A stretch of DNA of 39,598 nt from an uncultured Candidatus Midichloriaceae bacterium (GTDB taxonomy: Bacteria > Pseudomonadota > Alphaproteobacteria > Rickettsiales > Midichloriaceae), in the NCBI GenBank assembly GCA_905479795.1, contig CAJQNX010000096.1:1-39598 (forward strand), in the 5' to 3' direction. Position numbers and translations under genes: made by a program. The notes under the pieces were generated by a model that was not told the origin of the DNA, searched no databases, and saw nothing but the letters and a program-made list of their open reading frames with translations. The first letter of the stretch is position 1; each line of letters begins with the position of its first letter. This document shows positions 1 through 9,209 of the stretch, piece after piece.

Positions 1-143
1 TAGGTTGTTTTGGAGCATCAATTAGGAATTTAAAGCTACAAGGAAAAATGTCAGCGATATGAAAAAGTTATTTTCTGGAATTCTGAACAAAGGTTGTAAT
101 AATAAGTTCAGATTTGCAGTTAAGTCAGGGTGAATCAAAGTCT
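1..143. other. Window edge, no supported gene
   Basis: This stretch lies 3' of the ABC-F gene. The minus strand can be read as about 34 codons rich in Leu and Phe up to a TAA near position 13, which could be the tail of a lost protein. It has no start in view and I do not recognise it. No terminator hairpin or RNA gene is visible. Confidence 0.3.
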
Positions 144-1745
144 TTAAGCTTCAAAAAATTTGCTATATTTTTTCCTAAAGTCAGTATATTTACCAGAAAA
201 ATCTATAGTTTTACCTTTATGCAAAAAAATAATTCTATCCGCAATTGTAGATATAAAATGTCTATCATGACTTACAAATACAATTGTTCCTTCAAAAGCT
301 TTTAATGAATTAGCTAGTGCGATTCTACTTTCTAAATCTAGATGATTTGTAGGTTCATCAAGTATTAAAGTATTGGCTTCTTCAAGCATAATTTTGGCAA
401 ACAACACCCTTGCAGCTTCACCACCACTTAATACATTAACTAGTTTATCAGCCTGATCTTGTGTGAGTAGCATTTTGGCAAGAGCACCTCTTATAGTGCC
501 AATATTTGATATATTAGTAGCATTCATTAGCCAGTCTATTGCCGAAATACTACCTTTTATTACATCATGGTGGTCTTGTGAAAAATATGAATATTTTGTG
601 TTATATCCCCATTTGACATTTCCATTTGTAGGTGCAATAAGTCCAAGTGCAGTTTTAAGTAAGGTTGATTTCCCTATACCATTTATACCTAAAATAGCCA
701 CTTTTTCACCTCTACTTACCTTGAAGGATAGATCTTGAAATAATTTATTTTCCTTAAAAGATTGTGAAAGCTCTAAAACATCTAATACTTCTTGTCCAGA
801 TTTTACCTTTTGTTTAAATGAAAATTTGGGAGCAATTCTTGTAGTGCGCCTAAGCTCTGGCACATCTATTTTTTGAACTCTTTTTTCTCTTGAAAGAGCT
901 TGCTTAGAGCGTGCCGCAGAGGATCTAAATTTCTCTATAAAAACCCTATCTTTAGCTATTTTCTTTTCTATAGAAGCTTTTTCTCCTTCTTTTTGCTCTG
1001 CTATGCTTTGTTTCTCTTCAATAAAATGATCATAATTACCTGAATATAATGTAATTGTGCTGTAATCTATGTCTAGTATATTATTACATGTTGAATTTAA
1101 AAAATCATGATCATGAGATATCAAGAGTAAAATACCTTTAAATTTTTTTTTCAAAAAATCTTCTAACCATTGTGTTGACAATATATCCAAATGGTTTGTA
1201 GGTTCATCTAATAATAATATATCAGGGTCTGAAAAAAGGCATTGAGCAAGCAAAACTCTAATTTTATACCCACCAGATAATTTTTTAAGGGGTTCTTTAA
1301 AATCTTTTTCTTCAATTCCAAGTCCTTGTAAAATTATCTCAGCGTTTGATTCTGCACTGTAACCATCATTTTCGTATATAACAGATTCTAACTCTGCAAT
1401 TCTATATCCTTCTGCATCAGTAACAGCGCTTTTATTGCTTAAAGTGTTTTGTTCTTCTATTGCGTCCCATAAGACTTTATTGCCTTGAATAACAATGTCA
1501 ACAATCCTGTCATTCTCATATTTAAATTGATCTTGGGATAAAGCGCTAACTTTCAGTAATTTATTAATTACTATATCACCTGAAGTTAATTCTTCTTCAC
1601 CTTGTATTAATTTAACCAGGGTTGATTTCCCTGATCCGTTTGCTCCAATTAGACCATATTTATTGTTTGGCTTCATAGTTAAGCTAACATTATCAAAAAG
1701 TTTTTTACCTCCAAAGTGCATAGAGATATCTTTGCATAAAATCAT
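144..1745 (-). CDS. ybiT: ABC-F family ATPase, YbiT type
   Basis: Cytosolic ABC-F protein with two ATP-binding cassettes and no membrane segment. This family acts on ribosomes, tuning translation or rescuing stalled complexes, and does not transport. The first Walker A is GANGSGKST at residues 34-42, followed by an LSGG signature and a Walker B reading LLLDEPTNHLD. The second cassette has GINGIGKST, LSGGEAARV and LILDEPTNHLD. A charged linker rich in Lys, Glu and Arg joins them, as expected for the family's interdomain helix pair. The length of 533 residues matches E. coli YbiT (about 530). The start is ATG, and the gene appears to stand alone. The YbiT subfamily is inferred from length and overall similarity; EttA and Uup differ in linker and C-terminus. 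Confidence 0.93.
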   Translation of the reverse strand: MILCKDISMHFGGKKLFDNVSLTMKPNNKYGLIGANGSGKSTLVKLIQGEEELTSGDIVINKLLKVSALSQDQFKYENDRIVDIVIQGNKVLWDAIEEQNTLSNKSAVTDAEGYRIAELESVIYENDGYSAESNAEIILQGLGIEEKDFKEPLKKLSGGYKIRVLLAQCLFSDPDILLLDEPTNHLDILSTQWLEDFLKKKFKGILLLISHDHDFLNSTCNNILDIDYSTITLYSGNYDHFIEEKQSIAEQKEGEKASIEKKIAKDRVFIEKFRSSAARSKQALSREKRVQKIDVPELRRTTRIAPKFSFKQKVKSGQEVLDVLELSQSFKENKLFQDLSFKVSRGEKVAILGINGIGKSTLLKTALGLIAPTNGNVKWGYNTKYSYFSQDHHDVIKGSISAIDWLMNATNISNIGTIRGALAKMLLTQDQADKLVNVLSGGEAARVLFAKIMLEEANTLILDEPTNHLDLESRIALANSLKAFEGTIVFVSHDRHFISTIADRIIFLHKGKTIDFSGKYTDFRKKYSKFFEA

Positions 1746-1863
1746 AATGTTGAATTAAATTTATGGTGAACAAACGCTTATAATACAGATTATTTAAATT
1801 ACTTCAATATAGATTTTAACTATCAAAGCAGGAGCTTTAAATAAGGAGAGAGAAAAGTAAGTT

Positions 1864-2170
1864 TTAATTGAAAAGCAAAAGCAAGGAATTAACGATCATA
1901 TACAAAGCTTTGGAATAATGTTTAGTGCGTCTATTAAATCTAGCGAGACAATTGCATATTAATGAGTTCTTAGACTCAACCAAAGATGTCTCTGTTTTAC
2001 TTATAACATGCCTTTTTAAAAACATATGATTTTTATAAACTTCATATACATCTATGCATAATATACTGACATTGCACCTCTTTTCCAACCTTTGAGCCAT
2101 ATTATAATAAACATAAAATCTCTACTCCTACTTATTTCGATATCAAAACTTCTTTTATGTTTCTATCAAC
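1864..2170 (-). pseudogene. IS1-like transposase remnant (C-terminal part)
   Basis: The open part (1864-2100, 78 codons) carries the C-terminal signature of IS1-family transposases: a Thr-Ser-Leu-Val-Glu-Ser-x-Asn-Ser core followed by LARFNRRTKHYSKA. Upstream, up to about 2170 in another frame, an interrupted stretch reading VDRNIKEVL resembles the catalytic-core strand of the same family. A stop codon and a frame change separate the pieces. No N-terminal half, intact terminal inverted repeats or target duplication are visible, so this is a fossil and not a movable element. The family assignment rests on recognising the C-terminal motif and is fairly secure; the upstream extension is inference. 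Confidence 0.7.
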
Positions 2171-2237
2171 AAAAAGCTATACTCACACTCTGGAAGTTTT
2201 TTTGGTCATAGCTAAATAACTTATCTATTTCTAGTAT

Positions 2238-4130
2238 CTAAACTACTTTTTCGAGAAGAGAGTTCAGCTTATATGCAAAATCACTAGGATTATCTATTGA
2301 ATCACCCTCTATAAGACATGCTTGACCATATATCACTTCAATCATATTGCTGTTTAATTCATCATCATCTTCTTTACTGGATAATGAATTGTTAATTTTT
2401 TTAAATATTGCATGGTTAGGATTAATTTCAAATATTCTAGCTGACTTTGCATTGAGCTGATTTTGCTCCATGAGGAATTTTTCCATTCTCGGATTCATGC
2501 CACCTTCCATTGTTGAAATACAAGCTGGGCTACTTACAAGTTTTGAAGATATCACTACCTCTTTAATTCTATCCTTCAATACTTTTCTAACAAACTCTAT
2601 TAATTTAGAATTTTCTTCAGATTCATTTGCATTATCATTTTCTTCTTCATTTTCCTTTTTCATATTTTTTAACTTATTTAAATCTATTTTTTCATTTGTA
2701 ATAGATTTAAAGTTTTTATCCTTATACTGATGCACTACATTGATCCAAAAATTATCAACGTGATCGCAAAGAAGTAGAACTTCAATACCTCTTTTTTTGA
2801 AACCTTCTAATTGAGGATGATTTTTTAAAGCATCAATATTATCTCCATTTAAGAAGTATATTTCGTCTTGCCCTTCAATCATTCCACCTAGATATTGATC
2901 AAGGCTAATAAGCTCATCCACAGATGATGTAGAGTTAAATCTACAGATTTCTAATAACTGCTTTTTTTCTTCAAGTGTACTTTCGCATAGACCTTCCTTC
3001 AAGACTTCACTAAAATTTTTCCAAAATTTCATATATTCTTTTGGATCAGTTTCTGCTTTTGTTTTTAAAGTTCCTAATACTTTTTTAACTATTAAGCTTC
3101 TAATTTTTTGTATAACTTTATTATGTTGTAAAGTTTCTCTACTAATATTTAGAGGTAAATCTTCTGAATCAACCACCCCTCTTAAAAATCTTAAATAAGA
3201 TGGAATCAAGTCGTTCCCTTCTTCAGATATAAAAACCCTCTTTATATATAATTTTACTCTTGTTTTTCTATCTGGATGAAATAAGTCAAATGGCTTTGTA
3301 TCAGGTATAAATAGTAGGTTAGTGTATTCTATTACTCCTTCAGCTTTATTATGCAACGTTAACCATGGCTTTCCAGGAAAATGTGAAACATGATTGAAAA
3401 ATTCTTCATATTCTTTTTGCGTAACCTCAGAAGCGCTCCTTGTCCAAATTGCAGAAGCTTTATTTATTATTTCACTTTTATTATCACCGTCAATTAATTC
3501 TATAGGAAAAGCCACATGATCTGAATACGTCCTAATAATATGCTTAATTCTATGCGATTCCAAAAACTCTGATTCTGAATCCTTCAGCTTTAATGTTATT
3601 TTAGTCCCTCTCTTCAATTCTTGCGTGGAATTTTCAATAGAGTACTCACCTTTACCATCAGAACACCACTCATATACTTCTTTTTCTCCTGCTTTTGACG
3701 TAATTACAGTGATTGATTCAGAAACCATAAAAGCAGAGTAAAATCCCACCCCAAATTGACCAATTAAATTTAGATTATTATTTTTATTGCTACTAAATTG
3801 CTCAATAAATTTTTGTGTTCCAGAGCTTGCTATTGTGCCTAAATTATGAATTAAATCCTCTTTATTCATTCCTATTCCATTATCAGAGATGGTAATAAGT
3901 TTGTTGGTTATATCAATTAAAATATTGATTTTAAACTCATCATTGTCTTCACCAAGAAGCTCAGGTTTATCTATAACCTGATATCTTAATTTATCACATG
4001 CATCTGAGGCATTAGAAATTAACTCCCTTAAAAAAATCTCTTTATTTGTATATAAAGAGTTAATCATAAGATTTAGCACTTTGCCTATCTCAGCATCGAA
4101 TTTTTTGACTTGTTTATTTGACTTTACCAT
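2238..4130 (-). CDS. htpG: Molecular chaperone HtpG (Hsp90)
   Basis: Bacterial Hsp90, an ATP-driven cytosolic chaperone that remodels late-folding clients with DnaK. The N-terminal GHKL ATPase domain shows the family hallmarks ELISNASDA, DNGIGM and GQFGVGFYSAFM. The middle domain has the conserved NISRETLQ segment and the C-terminus is a dimerisation region, with an acidic, Asn/Glu-rich insertion before it. At about 630 residues it is full length. A TTG lies three codons upstream (4139), but the ATG at 4130 is the more usual start and leaves the family N-terminus complete. Neither has a good ribosome-binding site. It follows pleD on the same strand after 83 bases. Confidence 0.97.
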   Translation of the reverse strand: MVKSNKQVKKFDAEIGKVLNLMINSLYTNKEIFLRELISNASDACDKLRYQVIDKPELLGEDNDEFKINILIDITNKLITISDNGIGMNKEDLIHNLGTIASSGTQKFIEQFSSNKNNNLNLIGQFGVGFYSAFMVSESITVITSKAGEKEVYEWCSDGKGEYSIENSTQELKRGTKITLKLKDSESEFLESHRIKHIIRTYSDHVAFPIELIDGDNKSEIINKASAIWTRSASEVTQKEYEEFFNHVSHFPGKPWLTLHNKAEGVIEYTNLLFIPDTKPFDLFHPDRKTRVKLYIKRVFISEEGNDLIPSYLRFLRGVVDSEDLPLNISRETLQHNKVIQKIRSLIVKKVLGTLKTKAETDPKEYMKFWKNFSEVLKEGLCESTLEEKKQLLEICRFNSTSSVDELISLDQYLGGMIEGQDEIYFLNGDNIDALKNHPQLEGFKKRGIEVLLLCDHVDNFWINVVHQYKDKNFKSITNEKIDLNKLKNMKKENEEENDNANESEENSKLIEFVRKVLKDRIKEVVISSKLVSSPACISTMEGGMNPRMEKFLMEQNQLNAKSARIFEINPNHAIFKKINNSLSSKEDDDELNSNMIEVIYGQACLIEGDSIDNPSDFAYKLNSLLEKVV

Positions 4131-4213
4131 TTGCGACAATAATAACTTTTAATTACTATATAATTAGAAAATTTTTAAAATCAACATTATGACATGATAA
4201 AATTAAATAAATT

Positions 4214-5566
4214 TTATGCAATAGTCATATTTTTACCGGAACCTTTAGCTTTATATAGCTTTTTATCCGCCCTATCAATAGCATTAGCTAGAGTATCATC
4301 TTTTCGAATTTCATCAATTCCTACGCTTATAGTGCATTTTATCTTATTACTTTCTGAGTAATCTAAAAATTCTGCATCAAAAACTTTTTGTCGTAGTTTG
4401 TCTAAAACTAACTTTGCTTCATCTTTTGTTATGTCATGAAGAATTATAATAAACTCTTCTCCACCAATTCTAGCTATAAAATCTGAGCTTCGGATATTCA
4501 TTAAGAAAATATTTGCTATTGATTTTAACGCTTTATCTCCAGTTGTGTGGCCATAAATATCATTTAATCTTTTAAAGTCGTCAATATCAATTATAGATAT
4601 GATTGAATCCCTTTGTTCTTTTTCAAAATTAAATATGAGATTTTTGAAATATGCCTCCAGATAATTTCTATTATAGGTTTGTGTTAACTCATCAATAGTA
4701 GCATTCTTTAAATAATGTGCCCTCAGATTTTCAATGAAATGATATTTTTTTATTTGTAACACTGCTTTTGCTACTAGTTCGCTTGTTTCTCTTGGGATAA
4801 GAAAATAATCATTAATACCTATTTCCAAACTTTTCATTAGTGTATCTTCATCATATTCATCCACTAATACTAATATAGGAATACTCTTTAATTTAGTATT
4901 ATTTCTAATTTTTACACATAAATCTATTGCATTTACATCAGTGATTTCAGTATTAAGTATAATCAAGCTATAGTTATCACTTAAGCAATGTGAAATTGCT
5001 TTTTTTGAATCTTTGCAGACATCTATAATGAGATTCTTTCTCTTTAATTTACTAGATATTGAATTTATCAAGTCAGCATCATCATCTATAATTAACACCT
5101 TTGAGCCATTTATATCAACGCCTAGCAGGCCACCATTAGGAACGGCGCTTAACTCATTATTGATCCCTGCTCTCAAAATTATTTCATCTGCAAGGGCTTT
5201 TAGTCGTAATAATGATTTAACCCTTTTTTTTAATAACAAATAATTAATGGGCTTATTCATGTAATCATCTGCTCCACAAAACAAACTATTAACTCTATCG
5301 TCAACTGAAGTTAGTGCAGTTATGATTATAATTGGAATATGCGATATTTCTGGTGTTTTTTTTATGGTTTTTGTAGCGCTAAAACCATCCATGATTGGCA
5401 TCATGAAATCCATTAAAATAAGATCAGGTTTGATACTTAAAGTCTTAGATAGAGCTTCTTGACCATTATAAGCTCTATGAATTTCATATAAATCGTTTTG
5501 TAAATGTTCTTCTAATAAGTCGATGTTGAATTTTAGATCATCAACAATTAGTATCTTCGCTGTCAT
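4214..5566 (-). CDS. pleD: PleD-type response regulator, diguanylate cyclase (REC-REC-GGDEF)
   Basis: Makes cyclic di-GMP from two GTP when the receiver domain is phosphorylated. Layout: receiver 1 (about residues 1-125) with acidic residues D9/D10, phosphoacceptor D53 in LILMDFMMP and the distal Lys in NKP; receiver 2 (about 150-275), in which the acceptor position reads ILNTE, so Asn replaces Asp; then a GGDEF domain ending the protein. The catalytic loop is GGEEF. The inhibitory I-site RSSD sits five residues before it, so product feedback should be retained. This is the Caulobacter PleD architecture, also conserved in Anaplasma, Ehrlichia and other Rickettsiales, usually with a histidine kinase PleC encoded elsewhere. 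No kinase is adjacent. The start is ATG. Confidence 0.95.
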   Translation of the reverse strand: MTAKILIVDDLKFNIDLLEEHLQNDLYEIHRAYNGQEALSKTLSIKPDLILMDFMMPIMDGFSATKTIKKTPEISHIPIIIITALTSVDDRVNSLFCGADDYMNKPINYLLLKKRVKSLLRLKALADEIILRAGINNELSAVPNGGLLGVDINGSKVLIIDDDADLINSISSKLKRKNLIIDVCKDSKKAISHCLSDNYSLIILNTEITDVNAIDLCVKIRNNTKLKSIPILVLVDEYDEDTLMKSLEIGINDYFLIPRETSELVAKAVLQIKKYHFIENLRAHYLKNATIDELTQTYNRNYLEAYFKNLIFNFEKEQRDSIISIIDIDDFKRLNDIYGHTTGDKALKSIANIFLMNIRSSDFIARIGGEEFIIILHDITKDEAKLVLDKLRQKVFDAEFLDYSESNKIKCTISVGIDEIRKDDTLANAIDRADKKLYKAKGSGKNMTIA

Positions 5567-5654
5567 CAGTTTTGATTAAATAAATTAAATCTATATTCAG
5601 TGATTAACTATTTAAGCTTAACTTGTGACTTGCAGTCAATATTTTTTTGTTTTT

Positions 5655-7001
5655 TTATACGATAAAAGGATTTTTACTAAAAATAAAGTGGGTTTTTATT
5701 GGTATTCCATGCAATGAAAATTTTGCTCTTAAAGAATTAGTTAAAAACTTTTCAAAATTTTTATTGATTTCTACTTTAATTGAAAGATTTATAAAAAACA
5801 CAAAGGTTGGTGGACAGGATGAATTCTGTTTTACATACTTAATTTTAAGTTTTATGTTATTTTTCATTATTGGCAGACTATATGTCGCAAGGGTGTCATT
5901 TAACCAATTATTAAGCTTTGATGTGGGGATTTTTATATTATATAGATTCCACAAATTGATGATCTTTTTAAATAAAGATTTATGATTAAAATTTTCTTGC
6001 GCGCTGATAAAAATAGTTGAAATATCTTTAATTTGAGATAACCGCTTTGTTGTTAAATACTTAACTTCTTCTTTAAATTTATCAATATCTTCAATTAAAT
6101 CTTGTTTATTAATAATAGGAACCAGTAATTTATTGTATCTTAGGGCTAAGTTAGCAAGTATTAAATCCTGTTTTTCAAATGCATTCTCTGAATCCATAAG
6201 CAATAAAACGACATCAGATGCTTTGATTGCCTCAACTGTTTTGGTTATTGATAATTCTTCTATTTTTTCTTGTACTTTAGATTTCCTTCTAACACCCGCT
6301 GTATCAATTAAATTGATTGTAACTCCATTAGTGTTAATTTCGTAAAGCAAATAATCTCTTGTTGTTCCTGCAATATCAGAAACTAGACTTCTTTCAAATC
6401 CCAATATTGAATTAAACAATGTTGATTTACCAACATTTGGTCTGCCAATTATAGCAATTGATAAATTACCTGCATCTTCTTCAACTAACTCAGGTTCAGA
6501 CTGTATATCAAGTTTTATTACTTGATATATATCCTCAAACCCTAATTTATGCTCAGCTGAAATAAAAATTCCTTCTCCTAATCCTAGTTTTCTTAAATCA
6601 GCTTCCGTTAATGTTTTTTTTGATTCAGATTTATTAGCTAATAAAACGGTATTTTTTTGAAGTTTTCGTATCGATTTAGCTAAAATGATATCCTCTTCGG
6701 ATAGCACCGTTCTTGCGTCAACAACGAAAAAAATTAAATCCGCTTCCTCAATGGTAAGCGATGTATTTGTTTTGATTTTAGGAGTTATTTCATTTTTCTT
6801 TTTTAAATACCATCCAGCAGTATCTATTAACTCAAATTTTAAATCATATAATTTCCCGATATGCTTAACATAATCTCGCGTTACACCAGGCTGATTGTTA
6901 ACAATTGATAATTCTTTTTGGCATAATTTATTGAATAACGTTGATTTACCAACATTTTCCCTTCCTATAATTGCAATTTTTTTCACAATGCTGTTCTTCA
7001 A
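5655..7001 (-). CDS. der: Ribosome biogenesis GTPase Der (EngA)
   Basis: Tandem GTPase needed for maturation of the 50S ribosomal subunit. Two G domains are seen: P-loops GRENVGKST (residues 13-21) and GRPNVGKST (about 186-194), switch motifs DTAGW and DTAGV, and NKSE/NKQD guanine-specificity motifs. A C-terminal KH-like domain follows. The 448 residues match the family. The longest start is a TTG whose bases overlap the stop of the upstream AhpD-like gene, a 4-base overlap that implies translational coupling; a GTG five codons in (6986) is the alternative. Its neighbours are the AhpD-like gene upstream and pleD downstream, with an 88-base gap. Confidence 0.97.
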   Translation of the reverse strand: MKNSIVKKIAIIGRENVGKSTLFNKLCQKELSIVNNQPGVTRDYVKHIGKLYDLKFELIDTAGWYLKKKNEITPKIKTNTSLTIEEADLIFFVVDARTVLSEEDIILAKSIRKLQKNTVLLANKSESKKTLTEADLRKLGLGEGIFISAEHKLGFEDIYQVIKLDIQSEPELVEEDAGNLSIAIIGRPNVGKSTLFNSILGFERSLVSDIAGTTRDYLLYEINTNGVTINLIDTAGVRRKSKVQEKIEELSITKTVEAIKASDVVLLLMDSENAFEKQDLILANLALRYNKLLVPIINKQDLIEDIDKFKEEVKYLTTKRLSQIKDISTIFISAQENFNHKSLFKKIINLWNLYNIKIPTSKLNNWLNDTLATYSLPIMKNNIKLKIKYVKQNSSCPPTFVFFINLSIKVEINKNFEKFLTNSLRAKFSLHGIPIKTHFIFSKNPFIV

Positions 7002-7564
7002 AAACTTTCTTCTCTTACAACGAAGTCATAGCTTCGCATTCTTTCAATCTCTAATACATCTCCAGCCGCTTTAATGACAGATACTATTCTGCTAATATCA
7101 CGAATTGTTTCAGATGAACAATTGTGTTTTCTTAATTTTCCAATGTGGACATTCATACAGTAGTTACATCCATTTATTATAGAAGCCACGAGACAGTACA
7201 TTGAGAAGTCTTTTTCATCAATGTTATGGCTAGTTAAATTACTCAGGGATAAATGTGATGACATTTTTTTAATTTTTTCATCATCTATGTTTTGGGTAAA
7301 ATTATGATACATACTAGTCATAGAAATCGTACTTACTGCAATTTTACAAGCATTAGCTTCATTGTTATCTAAGTACCTTTTAGCTTCAGGACGTATATAA
7401 TTCAGTAAGCATTCATGCTTCAGCGCATATCCAGCAGTAAGGACTATGCCAAAAATTTGATATTTTTCTAAAGTTTGTAAATCTTGAAAAAAAATCTCTC
7501 TTATGCTTTTATCAATATCGTACGCATATTGAGGGAGCTGATTTAGTATACTTTGAATACTCAT
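6998..7564 (-). CDS. AhpD-like carboxymuconolactone decarboxylase/alkylhydroperoxidase family protein
   Basis: Resembles AhpD along its whole length (188 residues from the ATG at 7564; a GTG at 7597 would add 11 residues with no family counterpart). The redox motif is CNYC at residues 133-136 with His140 four residues on, preceded by INGC as in AhpD. In Mycobacterium AhpD the proton relay also uses a Glu 12 residues before the first Cys and a His between the two cysteines. Here these read Ser121 and Tyr135, so peroxidase activity may be altered. AhpD normally reduces the peroxiredoxin AhpC with lipoyl electrons; no ahpC is nearby. It overlaps der by 4 bases and probably shares its transcript. 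Confidence 0.82.
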   Translation of the reverse strand: MSIQSILNQLPQYAYDIDKSIREIFFQDLQTLEKYQIFGIVLTAGYALKHECLLNYIRPEAKRYLDNNEANACKIAVSTISMTSMYHNFTQNIDDEKIKKMSSHLSLSNLTSHNIDEKDFSMYCLVASIINGCNYCMNVHIGKLRKHNCSSETIRDISRIVSVIKAAGDVLEIERMRSYDFVVREESF

Positions 7565-7654
7565 ATGTCTGTTGGTCCCAAATATAGAATTTAACACTAA
7601 TATATCATAATTTTCACCAGTTTACCAAAAAATAGTTTAGAAAAGGAAAATATT

Positions 7655-7768
7655 TTAAACTTCTGCTCCGGTTGCAGCTGAAATTAGCGGCTCTGCTGCA
7701 TCTGCAATTGGTCTGCAAATGTTAAAAAGCCCTTTTTATTCTTAATATTATGCTACAATTTCGATTTA
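7655..7768. other. Short intergenic debris before the ABC pseudogene
   Basis: On the minus strand about 27 codons ending in TAA at 7655-7657 read as an Ala-rich tail (ICRPIADAAEPLISAATGAEV in outline), preceded by a stop in frame near 7736. It looks like the last codons of a lost gene but I do not recognise a family. The poly-T tract at 7734-7738 is not backed by a clear hairpin. Confidence 0.25.
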
Positions 7769-9209
7769 ATGAAGGTATTTGTTGAAATGGTGCTGAATAA
7801 TATTAAAAATATAAAAAAATAGAATGGCGATTTATACAGTCAAATAGGCTATTTTGAGCCGGCAATACTTCCAATTACTCTTTCTATAATAGGATATACA
7901 GTAGCAGGAATGCCAGGAATTATTGCTTCTTATGGATATTATGAAAAGCATTATGTAACATCAGGCCTACTTGGATTCACTATAAAGTCACAATTTTCAA
8001 ATGAATTATATACAACTGGTTCAGTAGCTGGATTTGTTGGAGGTATCTTATCTACATCTGGTAAATTAGATGGGCACAGGGAGCATTTCATTGCACCTAT
8101 GGCGGGCGCAATTTCAGGATATAAATATTCAAGCTATTGTGAGGCCAAGGCTGACTTCATTATTGGTGCAGTAGACGAATTATGTGTTTCTGCAGGAATT
8201 TACACTCAACATTATCTTACTCAGATTATGATTGGAGAATTGTTTGTCCAATCAGCACTTCCAAAGGTTAGTGCGTTAATAAGTAAATTTACAAATCTTC
8301 TCCACACCACAACTAATTTAATGCTTAATATTGAAAAAGTGCCGTTTTTACCAAAGGCAGTAGAAATTGCTGTTATATCTTATTTTGTTAAACAAGATGA
8401 CCCAATTATAAGTTTTATTAATAGTACAAAATTTATTAATGATTCATATCATTAAATCGCCAAAATTATAGATCAAAAAGATTTGGATCAAATACTGTAA
8501 AAACAAATTCTATTTTCAATTTCAACCCAAATTATTTCTCAATCTATATCATTAAAGTTAGTGGATACAGGAAAAGATATAATGCACTGCGTTGAAACAA
8601 TGGATCAAATTCATAATATGGCAACCATTATGAATGACTTTAAGGATTTTATGACAACTTATATTGGATTCTTATCTATTATGACGCTTGAGTTACTACC
8701 TAATTCAGTGTTTAGTAGCTATTTTTCATCAAAAATTAATTATAAAATTAGTGATAACTTACGTAGTTACACTCTCAATAAAGAATTATTACCTAGATTA
8801 TTAAGTGATGCTGATGATATTATAGAGAGGCAGATAATGTGCAAATTGAATTTAAAGATCTAAAAATAATAGGTGATAGCGGATTATTATTCGACATTAA
8901 TCATCTAACCCTATCTAAGGGTGTATATGCTATAACCGGCGCGTCCGGTAGTGGGGAAAGTAGGCTGTTACTTAAGATAAAAGAGTTGAAAACCTCGTCA
9001 AGCGCTGAAGGAAACTCATTTTCCAGATGCTATAATTCTAGTAATCGATCACAATGCTGAGGATAATAATGTTACGGGATTTTATGACACTGAGCTCCAT
9101 CTAGAAAATGCAAGCATTACCTGTAAATCATTGTCAGAAGATGTATCATATATATGCGAGCAATATCCATAATAATTACAAATAAAAATCATTACTTCCC
9201 AACCAATTT
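7769..9209 (+). pseudogene. Decayed fused ABC transporter (permease plus ATPase)
   Basis: One frame runs from an ATG at 7769 to about 8830, broken only by TAG at 7820, TAA at 8453 and TAA at 8498. Its hydrophobic stretches suit a permease. At about 8830 the frame slips by one base and continues as an ABC-type nucleotide-binding domain whose P-loop reads GASGSGES, with Glu in place of the catalytic Lys. Two single-base losses near 9010-9030 shift it again, into a readable stretch with IILVIDHN, and a further slip near 9168 leads into FPTNFYDSLIEFG. It is then cut off at the 3' end of petB. No signature or Walker B region survives. The coding feel across every break indicates one gene of about 480 or more codons in decay. 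The exact ABC subfamily is uncertain. Confidence 0.7.

Noticed and set aside
5647..5985. Open plus-strand frame of 112 codons
   Set aside because: Lies wholly antisense to the 3' end of der; its composition mirrors der codons and it has no family resemblance.
7769..8863. Stop-codon reassignment or programmed readthrough as explanation of the in-frame stops
   Set aside because: Both TAG and TAA occur, the same gene also has frame slips and a lost Walker A Lys, and TAA, TAG and TGA end intact genes in the window. Decay is simpler.
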